A DNA stretch of 64,000 nucleotides from DTU015 sp964406505. Lineage in GTDB: Bacteria > Bacillota > Sulfobacillia > Fermentithermobacillales > Fermentithermobacillaceae. The DNA is taken from contig CAYORX010000002.1 in the NCBI GenBank assembly GCA_964406505.1, forward strand, positions 1 to 64,000, in the 5' to 3' direction. Positions 28,018 to 36,544 of the stretch are shown piece by piece. Made by a program: the position numbers and the translations under genes. Every line of letters starts with the position of its first letter. Position 1 is the first letter of the stretch. Below the pieces are notes generated by a model. That model was not told where the DNA came from. It made no database searches and was given only the letters and a program-made list of their open reading frames with translations.

Positions 28018-30558
28018 ATGTCAGATAAGTCGAATATTTCTTATGAAAAGTTTTCAGAAAACGCCGTTGCAGTACTAAAGCGACGATATCTTAAAAAAAA
28101 TGAAACCGGAGAGGCGATTGAAACACCCCAAAATCTGTTCTGGCGGGTAGCACGCAATATTGCTTTGATGGATATTCTTTACCATCCGCAAGTTTATTCA
28201 GCGAAAGTTTCGAAGGTTGATGATGCTGTACAATCAAAACTGCCTGAAGGCATCAAGTCTGCAGATATAAGCGATAAAGATTGGGATACGCTGAAGATGA
28301 GTTTTGAAAGGCTTGAATCAAAAGGGTTAATGAAGGTTTCGTGGGAGCGAATGCAGCAGTTTATTAAGGAAAACAAGAATTACATATTAGATAGTGCTTT
28401 AAATTTTTATCGGTTAATGATGGAACGTAAATTTATGCCCAATTCTCCCGCGCTTATGAACGCAGGACGTGAATTACAGCAACTTTCTGCTTGTTTTGTA
28501 CTGCCTGTAGATGACTCTATGAGCAGTATATTTGATTCGCTAAAGCATGCTGCATTAATTCATCAATCGGGTGGTGGCACTGGTTTTAGTTTTTCTAGGT
28601 TGCGGCCCAAAAACGACGTTGTGCGTTCTACAGGTGGCGTAGCGTCTGGACCTGTTTCTTTTATGAAAGTTTTCAATGCTGCCACGGAGGCCGTTAAGCA
28701 AGGTGGGGTCCGTCGTGGTGCTAACATGGGGATATTAAGAATAGATCATCCCGATATATTGAAATTCATCACATGTAAAACCGATACTAATGAACTCACC
28801 AATTTCAATATCTCCGTTGGAATTACCGAAAAATTTATGGAAGCTGTAGAAAAAAATTTGGATTATGATCTTATAAATCCTAGAAACAACGAAGTTAAGG
28901 GTAGACTCAATGCTAGACTAGTGTTCGATAAGATAGTTGATCAGGCTTGGCGCAATGGCGAGCCGGGTATTGTATTCATGGATCGGCTTAATAGAGATAA
29001 CCCTACGCCGGCAATAGGAGAAATCGAAAGCACCAATCCTTGCGGTGAACAACCTTTACTTCCATATGAAGCCTGCTGCCTGGGGTCAATAAATCTAGGC
29101 GTTTTCACTAAAACGATATGGGAAATAGAGAATCATCAAGATGTATTACCGGAAACTCTCATCGATTGGGAAGGTATAGCTCAAACGGTGAAAATAGGCG
29201 TTCATTTTTTGGATAATGTTATCGATGCTAACAAATATCCGCTACCGGAAATAGATGAGATGGCCCACAACAATAGGAAAATTGGCTTGGGAGTTATGGG
29301 TTGGGCCGATATGTTACTTGATTTGGGAATTCCATACAATTCTAAAGAAGCTATAGGACTCGCGGAAAAGGTCATGGCATTTATTGAGAAACATTCGCTA
29401 GAGGCTTCTCAAGAGTTAGCTAAATCTCGCGGGGTATTCCCCAATTATCAACGAAGCATATACGCATCTAAAGATATAAAACTGCGAAATGCGACGACGA
29501 CTACCATTGCTCCGACAGGCACTATAAGTATTATTGCTAGCGCATCTTCTGGGATAGAACCGATTTTTAGCTTAGCCTTTACTCGCAATGTACTCGATGA
29601 TGATAAACTGATCGAAGTCAATCCTCAGTTTGAGCGAGTTGCTAAGGCGATGGAGTTTTATAGTGATGATTTGATGTCGAAGATCGCTAAAGCTGGTACA
29701 ATCCAAAGTGTTTCGGAAATATCCGACGAAGTGAAAAATGTTTTTGTCACAGCACATGAAATTACACCTGAGTGGCATATTCGAATGCAAGCAGCTTTTC
29801 AGAGATTTACCCACAATGCTGTATCCAAAACTGTAAATTTCCCTCATAATGCTTCAAAAGAAGATGTACAAAATGTATTTATCGAAGCCTATAAACTGGG
29901 ATGTAAAGGTGTTACGGTATATAGGGATGGAAGTCGGGTAGAACAGGTTCTTACGGTGGGAACGGAAAGTGATTCAATCTCTGATCATACAAACATCCAG
30001 ACATCAAAAAATGCATTAGGCAAAGCTAAAAAGGACAAAGTAAACGGGGTTTGGGGCCGAATCAGGCCAATTGATCGCCCAGATACTTTAGAGGGCTTTA
30101 CTACTGCTAAAGAAACTCCTGTGGGCAAATTATTTCTTACGTTAAACACACTAGATGGTGATCCGGTAGAGTTGTTTGCTCAGATTGGCAAGGCCGGCAG
30201 CGATGTTTCGGCATTTACCGAAGCTATAGCGAGGATGATTTCTATTGCACTTAGGTCCGGAGTGGATCCTCAAGAGATCGCCGATCAGCTTACCGGCATA
30301 GGTGGTTCAAGGAGTATTGGATTTGGGCCCAATAGGGTACGCTCGGTACCTGACGCTATAGGACAATTTGTTGACGAATATATAAATCACATTCGAAATT
30401 CAGAAGATCAATCTAAAGATGATCTTTATGCATACCAGGACGAACTTCCACTGCTCCCAGGTAAAAAATTTAACCTTTGTCCGTCGTGCGGCACTTGGAA
30501 TTTAGTTCATATAGAAGGCTGTCTTAAATGTCTTGCGTGTGGATACAGTGAATGCTGA
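28018..30558 (+). CDS. nrdJ: Adenosylcobalamin-dependent ribonucleoside-diphosphate reductase (class II)
   Basis: Makes deoxyribonucleotides using coenzyme B12 to generate the thiyl radical, so it is oxygen-independent. Catalytic motifs: SACFVLPVDDS (redox Cys), STNPCGEQPLLPYEACCLGSINLG (radical Cys and Glu), and ATTTTIAPTGTISIIASASSGIEP. The C terminus has redox-active cysteines in a zinc-ribbon-like tail, CPSCGTW...CLKCLACGYSEC. About 846 residues from the ATG at 28018, chosen because GGGAGGAT precedes it; an in-frame TTG at 28003 is inside the ribosome site. Downstream of nrdR. No B12 riboswitch is visible upstream. Confidence 0.95.
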   Translation: MSDKSNISYEKFSENAVAVLKRRYLKKNETGEAIETPQNLFWRVARNIALMDILYHPQVYSAKVSKVDDAVQSKLPEGIKSADISDKDWDTLKMSFERLESKGLMKVSWERMQQFIKENKNYILDSALNFYRLMMERKFMPNSPALMNAGRELQQLSACFVLPVDDSMSSIFDSLKHAALIHQSGGGTGFSFSRLRPKNDVVRSTGGVASGPVSFMKVFNAATEAVKQGGVRRGANMGILRIDHPDILKFITCKTDTNELTNFNISVGITEKFMEAVEKNLDYDLINPRNNEVKGRLNARLVFDKIVDQAWRNGEPGIVFMDRLNRDNPTPAIGEIESTNPCGEQPLLPYEACCLGSINLGVFTKTIWEIENHQDVLPETLIDWEGIAQTVKIGVHFLDNVIDANKYPLPEIDEMAHNNRKIGLGVMGWADMLLDLGIPYNSKEAIGLAEKVMAFIEKHSLEASQELAKSRGVFPNYQRSIYASKDIKLRNATTTTIAPTGTISIIASASSGIEPIFSLAFTRNVLDDDKLIEVNPQFERVAKAMEFYSDDLMSKIAKAGTIQSVSEISDEVKNVFVTAHEITPEWHIRMQAAFQRFTHNAVSKTVNFPHNASKEDVQNVFIEAYKLGCKGVTVYRDGSRVEQVLTVGTESDSISDHTNIQTSKNALGKAKKDKVNGVWGRIRPIDRPDTLEGFTTAKETPVGKLFLTLNTLDGDPVELFAQIGKAGSDVSAFTEAIARMISIALRSGVDPQEIADQLTGIGGSRSIGFGPNRVRSVPDAIGQFVDEYINHIRNSEDQSKDDLYAYQDELPLLPGKKFNLCPSCGTWNLVHIEGCLKCLACGYSEC

Positions 30559-30630
30559 CACGGGTTATGTTTAGGGCGCTGATTGAGATCGTTGTATTGA
30601 ACAAAATAAATGAAAGGGGATACATAAATC

Positions 30631-31803
30631 GTGAAACCGAGAAATCCCAAACTTAAATTATTGCTTGGTCCGGGCCCAAGCAACGTGGATCCTAGAGTAT
30701 TAAGAGCACTTTCAGAGCCGACATTAGGGCACTTGGATCCTGACTTTGTGTCGATAATGGATGAAACCACGGAATTGCTACGTTATGTTTTCGGAACTAA
30801 GAATCTACTTACAATACCTGTTTCGGGTACGGGTTCTGCAGGGATGGAAGCTGCGGTAATGAACATGCTAGAACCTGGTGATCAGGCAATTATATGCGTA
30901 GCGGGTGTGTTTGGCGAGCGAATGGCTGATGCCGTTGATCGGATTGGGGCACAAGTGATAAAAGTACTAGCTCCTTGGGGCTCGGCGGTCAACCCCGAAG
31001 ATGTAGAAAAAGCGATTAAACAGAATCCGGATGCGAAAATCGTTGGAATTGTTCATGCGGAAACATCAACAGGCGTGCTTCAGCCTTTGGAGCAAATCGC
31101 TGAAATTGCCCATAGCAATGGTATGCGAATGGTGGTCGACTCTGTAACATCATTGGGCGGAATGAAAATACCTGTAGATCGCTTGGGATTAGATTTCGTG
31201 TTTTCGGGGACTCAGAAATGTTTAAGTTGCCCGCCCGGTTTGGCACCTATTACAGTTGGGGAAAAAGCTCTTGAGTATATCAAAAATCGCAAAACTAAGT
31301 GTCCGAGTTGGTATTTTGATTTATCTATGATCTCACGTTATTGGGGTGGTGAACGTTTCTATCATCATACTGCTCCAGTTAATATGATGTATGCTTTCAA
31401 CGAATCTCTCAGGATCATAAAGGAAGAAGGAATGGAAGCCAGAGAGGCAAGGCATCGTCTCAATCAACAAGCTTTGATCGCCGGTCTAGAAGCTATGGGA
31501 ATGAAACTTGTAGTGGGGCATGAATATCGATTGCCTAGTTTGACAACGGTCTACTCTCCGGAAGATGTCGATGATGCTGTCGTGAGGGGAAGATTGCTTC
31601 GTGAGTTCAACATAGAAATTGGTGCAGGGCTCGGAATATTTAAGGGTAAAGTTTGGCGCATTGGGTTAATGGGAACTAATTCCACAAAAAGCAACGTTTT
31701 AACGCTGCTAGCAGCGCTTGAAGATATTCTTGGCTCTATGAAGGCGAAAATTAACTTTGGGGCGGCATTACAGGCTGCTTCATCTGTATACAAAAAAGAT
31801 TAG
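30631..31803 (+). CDS. Class V PLP aminotransferase (alanine-glyoxylate / serine-pyruvate type)
   Basis: Fold-type I class V aminotransferase of the AGT/SPT family; serine, alanine and glyoxylate are typical substrates. Family blocks: LGPGPSNVDPRVLRAL at residue ~12, SGTGSAGMEAAVMN, VDSVTSLGGMKIPVD (PLP Asp), and the Schiff-base Lys in SGTQKCLSCPPGLAP (about residue 199). The C-terminal domain carries the family GAGLGIFKGKVWRIGLMG stretch. 390 residues, normal size. GTG start with AAAGGGGAT about 9 bases upstream. In a photorespiration-free anaerobe, serine or glycine metabolism is the likely role; this is inferred. Confidence 0.9.
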   Translation: MKPRNPKLKLLLGPGPSNVDPRVLRALSEPTLGHLDPDFVSIMDETTELLRYVFGTKNLLTIPVSGTGSAGMEAAVMNMLEPGDQAIICVAGVFGERMADAVDRIGAQVIKVLAPWGSAVNPEDVEKAIKQNPDAKIVGIVHAETSTGVLQPLEQIAEIAHSNGMRMVVDSVTSLGGMKIPVDRLGLDFVFSGTQKCLSCPPGLAPITVGEKALEYIKNRKTKCPSWYFDLSMISRYWGGERFYHHTAPVNMMYAFNESLRIIKEEGMEAREARHRLNQQALIAGLEAMGMKLVVGHEYRLPSLTTVYSPEDVDDAVVRGRLLREFNIEIGAGLGIFKGKVWRIGLMGTNSTKSNVLTLLAALEDILGSMKAKINFGAALQAASSVYKKD

Positions 31804-31850
31804 CAAAACGATAGCATTGTATCTAGTTTTGTATAAGACTTCGTTGAATT

Positions 31851-33968
31851 TTATTGATTTTTAAGTGGCGGAACGGCATAAGCTATTTGGGTAATATCAG
31901 TACTGAAGCGCGCCGTGGGCAGACTTTCTAAGATGGTTTGCCCATACCGCCGGGTAATTATGCGCGAATCCAATATAACCACTGCTCCGCGATCGGTTTT
32001 TGAGCGGATTAAGCGCCCGAATCCTTGTTTGAGCTTGAGCGTAGTTGTCGGCAAAGAATAATGGATGAAAGGATTAAGTCCTTGCGCTTTCCATAAAGCT
32101 TCTCGTGCTTGCATCACAGGACCTTTCGGCACAGGAAATGGAAGCTTGGCTAATACTACGCAGCAAAGCGCATCACCAGGCACGTCCACCCCTTCCCAAA
32201 ACGAATCTAAACCCATGAGTACTGCGTTTCCACTGTTCTTGAACTCTTCTAGCAATTTTTGCCTGGATGATTCCCCCTGAATCAAAGTGGGGTATCCTTT
32301 TTCCTCTATTTTGTCCCTAATTTTTCGGCTAACCGAGCTAAGCGAGCGTCTAGACGTAAATAGCACAAAAGTTCTACCTTGCGCTAAATCTACAATTTTA
32401 AGAACCATTTCAGACACATAATCATCGAAGACTGGACTGTTAGGGTGTTTGCCCCTATGATCTTGTGGTACACATAAACAAACCTGCTCAGAATAATCAA
32501 AAGGAGAGCCAATAACGGCTTCTTCTCCCTTAATACCTAGTAAGCGGCTTATATACTCAAATGAATTTCCTGTAGTTAAAGTGGCGGAAGTTAATATAGC
32601 TGAAGGAAGACTTTCCCACAAGTTTTCTGCAAGATAAGTATTTACTTCAAGAGGTGCCCCATTAAGGGTGATCTGCCTGTTTGCGCTTTGGTTATCGATT
32701 TGAGACCAGTAGACGAAATCAGTACTGTCGCCTTGCAATGTGTTTATATTCTCCAAAAGTTTTGCCATGTCCAAATAGCGCTTACTTAGTGCGCTTGCCT
32801 CGAATCTTTCCTCATCGGATAAATCTAGGTTTGTCCAACCAATTATCAGTTGCGAAAAATCTTTTAGCGATTTCGCAATTCTTTCATCTATACTATTAAA
32901 ATGTTTTAGTCTATGTCTATCGATTTTCGAATAGTTGTAAACGCCGGTTAGATGCTTGTTGGTAGCCCCGATTCTATTATGGTGTTGTTTAGAAGAAAGA
33001 TTTGTAAGTTCTGCATCCATAAGTTTTAATTGATAGCTGAGTGTCGATTTGATTCTAGATTTTTCTGCGTTATCAAGCATTTCCGAAAGAGGAGCGCGTG
33101 AGATAAATCTTAAAGTATCATCTGACAATTGTTTGAGATGATTGTGACCAAGATTGAATGTCATACTATTTCTGAAAACAGACTCAAGGTGATGGGCTTC
33201 GTCAAAAACAATCGCTTCATATCCGGGCAAAAGTGCAACTTTGCCCGCGGTTTCCTGACGTATTTTTAAGTCGGCAGCGAAAAGAGCATGGTTTACAACG
33301 ATTATGTGGCAACTTTCTAGGTGTCTGCGTTGTTTTTGATAAAAACACGATTCCCGAAATGGACACTTGCTCGACATGCAACGATTACTCTCGGAACATA
33401 ATCTAGTCCATAGCATATCGGAAATGTGTACGGATAATGTCTCGCGATCACCATCCCAAGTCCCAGTATCGATTATCCTTGCTAGTTTTTGGATCTTTTT
33501 GTCATCACTTTCTGCCCGCACCAATTCCAATTGGCTTTGAGTTTTGTCATATAGACGGTTCCATTTGCGGAGGCAAAGGTAATGGCTTCGTCCTTTGAAC
33601 AACGAATATCTGAGTATACCCAGTCTTTTAGCAAAAATATTTGCGATCATCGGGATGTCCTTGTTTGCTAGCTGTTGTTGAAGATTAACCGTGTAGGTAG
33701 ATATTATAATTCTTTTCTTAGTTGATAAACTCCAGTAAACAACAGGAAGAAGGTAAGCTAGAGATTTGCCCACGCCTGTTCCAGCCTCAACTAGAAGATG
33801 TTTTTGGTTATTCAAGCAATCAAGAGTTAAAAGAGCCATTTCTTGCTGCTGCGGTCGTTCCTCAAAATTCGAGACTAAAGACGATATTATTCCTTGGTGC
33901 GTAAAGGCTTTGGAAAGATAGTTTCTGAAGTTTTCAACTGTATTTAACGATGAATGCATTGAATTCAC
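31851..33968 (-). CDS. dinG: ATP-dependent DNA helicase, DinG/XPD-like with Fe-S cluster
   Basis: Superfamily 2 helicase. Walker A is VEAGTGVGKSLAYLLP; the DEAH box is VFDEAHHLE; four cysteines (one in YLCLRKWNR, then C-x4-C-x5-C in CMSSKCPFRESC) match the DinG/XPD iron-sulfur site. C-terminal helicase motifs are TSATLTTG, LMGLDSFWEGVDVPG and QGFGRLIRSKTDRG. It lacks the N-terminal exonuclease domain of Bacillus DinG. I favour the GTG at 33968 (run of G before it) or the ATG at 33959; the reading frame is open back to an ATG at 34040 but those residues are not conserved. It probably unwinds R-loops or damaged DNA. Confidence 0.9.
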   Translation of the reverse strand: MNSMHSSLNTVENFRNYLSKAFTHQGIISSLVSNFEERPQQQEMALLTLDCLNNQKHLLVEAGTGVGKSLAYLLPVVYWSLSTKKRIIISTYTVNLQQQLANKDIPMIANIFAKRLGILRYSLFKGRSHYLCLRKWNRLYDKTQSQLELVRAESDDKKIQKLARIIDTGTWDGDRETLSVHISDMLWTRLCSESNRCMSSKCPFRESCFYQKQRRHLESCHIIVVNHALFAADLKIRQETAGKVALLPGYEAIVFDEAHHLESVFRNSMTFNLGHNHLKQLSDDTLRFISRAPLSEMLDNAEKSRIKSTLSYQLKLMDAELTNLSSKQHHNRIGATNKHLTGVYNYSKIDRHRLKHFNSIDERIAKSLKDFSQLIIGWTNLDLSDEERFEASALSKRYLDMAKLLENINTLQGDSTDFVYWSQIDNQSANRQITLNGAPLEVNTYLAENLWESLPSAILTSATLTTGNSFEYISRLLGIKGEEAVIGSPFDYSEQVCLCVPQDHRGKHPNSPVFDDYVSEMVLKIVDLAQGRTFVLFTSRRSLSSVSRKIRDKIEEKGYPTLIQGESSRQKLLEEFKNSGNAVLMGLDSFWEGVDVPGDALCCVVLAKLPFPVPKGPVMQAREALWKAQGLNPFIHYSLPTTTLKLKQGFGRLIRSKTDRGAVVILDSRIITRRYGQTILESLPTARFSTDITQIAYAVPPLKNQ

Positions 33969-34130
33969 CGCGCCCCCCCAACTAGGTGTGCAACTATCAC
34001 TTATTACATAGCTTAGGGTTATTCTATCATGAAACAACATCTGCTTGCTTCCAGAAAAGTCCTCTGCTATTCAATTGGTGGTTTTGAAATGTTGTGTATC
34101 AAAAGCAGGAATTTTACTTAAATTTATCGT

Positions 34131-34166
34131 ATACATATATATGTATCGAGCATATATGTGTATAAT
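34131..34166 (+). promoter_or_regulatory. Promoter with palindromic operator candidate for padR-ABC operon
   Basis: A perfect 16-bp palindrome, ATACATATATATGTAT (34131-34146), is followed by a related CATATATGTGTATA (34151-34164) and a consensus -10 TATAAT (34161-34166), about 57 bp before the padR start. PadR repressors typically bind ATGT/ACAT-type dyads, so self-regulation by the encoded PadR is likely. No good -35 is seen; the palindrome covers that position. Confidence 0.5.
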
Positions 34167-34222
34167 TCTAATGAGATGCAAGAAATCAGGCACTAAATTG
34201 AATATACGAGGAGGTAGGCAGT

Positions 34223-34654
34223 ATGTCTTATTCTACAAACGGGCATAACGGAGGTGAAGCGGGTAGGAAAAATGACCAAAAGCATCGTCATCATCATTGG
34301 CATCGACATGAACGTCCTGAAGGTGTAATGCGTCCTGAAGGTTTTTTGGAACCGTGTCTTTTGCTACTTTTAACCGAAAATGCAACCTATGGGTATAATT
34401 TGATTTCACATCTTAAGGAATTTGGTTTCGGAGAGGGTCAAGATCCTGGGATGGTGTACCGATATCTAAGAAGACTTGAAAAAAGGGGTATGATTGAATC
34501 AAACTGGGATACATCTGGGACGGGCCCAGCTAGACGAGTTTATAAGGTAACTAATGACGGAAGCGAGCTACTGTCTGTATGGATAGAAACTGTTAAGTTA
34601 AACATTTCATTATTGAAGCAGTTTTTGAATCGATATGAAAGTATCATTTATTGA
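34223..34654 (+). CDS. PadR family transcriptional regulator
   Basis: 143 residues. The winged helix-turn-helix spans residues ~45-125 (EPCLLLLLTENATYGYNLIS, GMVYRYLRRLEKRGMIES), typical PadR subfamily 2. The N-terminal 35 residues are an unusual His-rich stretch (KHRHHHWHRHERPEG). ATG after CGAGGAGG. It lies 105 bp upstream of the ABC exporter pair, so ligand-responsive control of that exporter is the likely job. Confidence 0.9.
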   Translation: MSYSTNGHNGGEAGRKNDQKHRHHHWHRHERPEGVMRPEGFLEPCLLLLLTENATYGYNLISHLKEFGFGEGQDPGMVYRYLRRLEKRGMIESNWDTSGTGPARRVYKVTNDGSELLSVWIETVKLNISLLKQFLNRYESIIY

Positions 34655-34759
34655 AATAATCAAAATAATCAGGTATGATGATGTTTCGCGTGGCGATGTA
34701 ATTAGATTGTGGAGGGGTCTTAGTGATTATGTGCTTTAATGTCGGAAGGAGGGTAACAT

Positions 34760-36544
34760 TTGAGTGTTCTTCGAAGGCTCCTAAAATTTGCTACTCCTTA
34801 TTGGACAAAATATGTCGTTTCATTCAGCTTAGTATTTGGAATTTCGGCCTTAAATCTATTGGAGCCTATGGTAATCAAATGGGTTATCGATGACATACTC
34901 AAGTCGAAGAATTACAGTTTGCTTCTATATGGAGCTGTCGCCATATTAGGCGTCACGGCAATCAAAGGTGTTCTCCAATTTTTTCAACGTTTCAGCATGT
35001 CTTATGCAGGGCAAGAAGTGGTTTTTGATATTAGAAATACATTATACCGCCATCTGCAGCAACTTTCTTACAGTTTTTATGATCAAGCGCAGACAGGACA
35101 GATTATGTCCAGAGTGACCTCGGATGTTGAAACCGCCCAAAGGTTTCTTTCAAATGGTCTTGTACAAATTGTTTCAATGGCTGTAACATTCGTAGCGACA
35201 TTTGCGTTGATGGTTTCTCAACATGTCGAGCTCACGTTCATGTCATTGATTCCCGTACCGCTCTTGGTGTGGCGAGTACAGGTTTATTCTACCCAGGTCA
35301 GGCCAATGTTTTGGAATATTCAGCAGCAACTTGCAGTGCTTAGTGCTAGACTACAGGAAAACATTACGGGACAGCGAGTAGTTAAAGCCTTTGCTAGAAA
35401 AGATCATGAACTGGACAAGTTTGAGATTGACAACATGAAACTGCTAGAGCATAACGTAAGGGCAGAAAGGCTGTCAGGGATAAACTGGGCGCTTATGCGG
35501 TTATTTACAGAAATGTCTCTTGCAATAATTTTATGGTATGGTGGTTCGCAGGTTATTTCGGGCAATTTGACATATGGAACCTTGGTTGCTTTTAATATGC
35601 TTTTAGGTCGGTTAATTGGTCCTATCCGTAGACTTGGATTTTGGGTAAGTATGGCTCAGCGCACAATCGCATCGGGTGACAGAATATTTGAAATTCTTGA
35701 CACAAAAGCTGATGTTGAAGATAGTCCCAATGCTAAGCAAATGCCGCTTATCGAAGGTAGGGTCACATTGGAAAATGTAAGTTTTGCGTATGATGATGAC
35801 CAGATGGTCATCAACGATGTAAATCTAGATGTAAAGGCGGGGCAAAGCATTGCGGTACTAGGTGGAACAGGATCAGGTAAATCTACCTTAATAAATTTAA
35901 TTCCCAGATTTTATGATGTTTCAAAAGGCAGAGTGCTGATAGATGGAATTGATGTTCGAGATGTTACTATTGAAAGCCTTAGGAGACAGATCGGTATCGT
36001 GACTCAGGAAACTTTTCTTTTCTCCGCTTCGCTTCGCGACAACATTGCATACGGCAATCCTGCCGCTACAGAGGAAGAAATCATAATGGCCGCTCAAGCT
36101 GCTCATGTAGATGATTTTATCGCTACACTGCCAAACGGCTACGATTCTATCATCGGCGAAAGAGGTGTGGGTCTTTCGGGTGGTCAAAAGCAAAGAGTTG
36201 CCATTGCTAGGGCCCTGCTCATGGATGCGCGTATTTTGCTACTTGACGAGTCAACATCAAGCGTGGACGTGGAAACAGAAATGCGGATTCAAGAAGCCTT
36301 TTCAGAATTGCTTGAAAATAGAACTTCATTTGTGATAGCGCAAAGGCTTTCTACAGTCAGAGATGCAGATTGGATTATCGTATTGGAGAATGGTGCTATC
36401 GCTGAACAGGGGACTCATGAGGAACTTTTAAAAAAGGGTGGAATATATACTTCTATATACAACTTGCAGTTTAGGCCGCAAGAAGTACAGATTGAAGATG
36501 TGTCTGATTTAGAAAACGTGGCAAATCAAGGGGGTGGATACTAA
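34760..36544 (+). CDS. Heterodimeric ABC exporter, subunit 1 (H-loop Gln)
   Basis: Type IV ABC half-transporter, 594 residues: six-helix membrane domain (residues ~1-310) and nucleotide-binding domain (~330-575). Walker A GGTGSGKST (~368), Q-loop VTQETFLF, signature LSGGQKQR (~472), Walker B ILLLDESTSSVD with catalytic Glu present, and an H-loop that reads IAQRLST, with Gln528 where His is usual. TTG start after GGAAGGAGGG. It overlaps the next gene's ATG by 1 bp. With subunit 2 it forms a BmrCD/TM287-288-like asymmetric exporter, probably for drugs or lipids. Confidence 0.92.
   Translation: MSVLRRLLKFATPYWTKYVVSFSLVFGISALNLLEPMVIKWVIDDILKSKNYSLLLYGAVAILGVTAIKGVLQFFQRFSMSYAGQEVVFDIRNTLYRHLQQLSYSFYDQAQTGQIMSRVTSDVETAQRFLSNGLVQIVSMAVTFVATFALMVSQHVELTFMSLIPVPLLVWRVQVYSTQVRPMFWNIQQQLAVLSARLQENITGQRVVKAFARKDHELDKFEIDNMKLLEHNVRAERLSGINWALMRLFTEMSLAIILWYGGSQVISGNLTYGTLVAFNMLLGRLIGPIRRLGFWVSMAQRTIASGDRIFEILDTKADVEDSPNAKQMPLIEGRVTLENVSFAYDDDQMVINDVNLDVKAGQSIAVLGGTGSGKSTLINLIPRFYDVSKGRVLIDGIDVRDVTIESLRRQIGIVTQETFLFSASLRDNIAYGNPAATEEEIIMAAQAAHVDDFIATLPNGYDSIIGERGVGLSGGQKQRVAIARALLMDARILLLDESTSSVDVETEMRIQEAFSELLENRTSFVIAQRLSTVRDADWIIVLENGAIAEQGTHEELLKKGGIYTSIYNLQFRPQEVQIEDVSDLENVANQGGGY

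Noticed and set aside
34045..34248. 67-residue open frame on the plus strand
   Set aside because: Runs through the padR promoter and palindrome into padR in another frame; no coding character.
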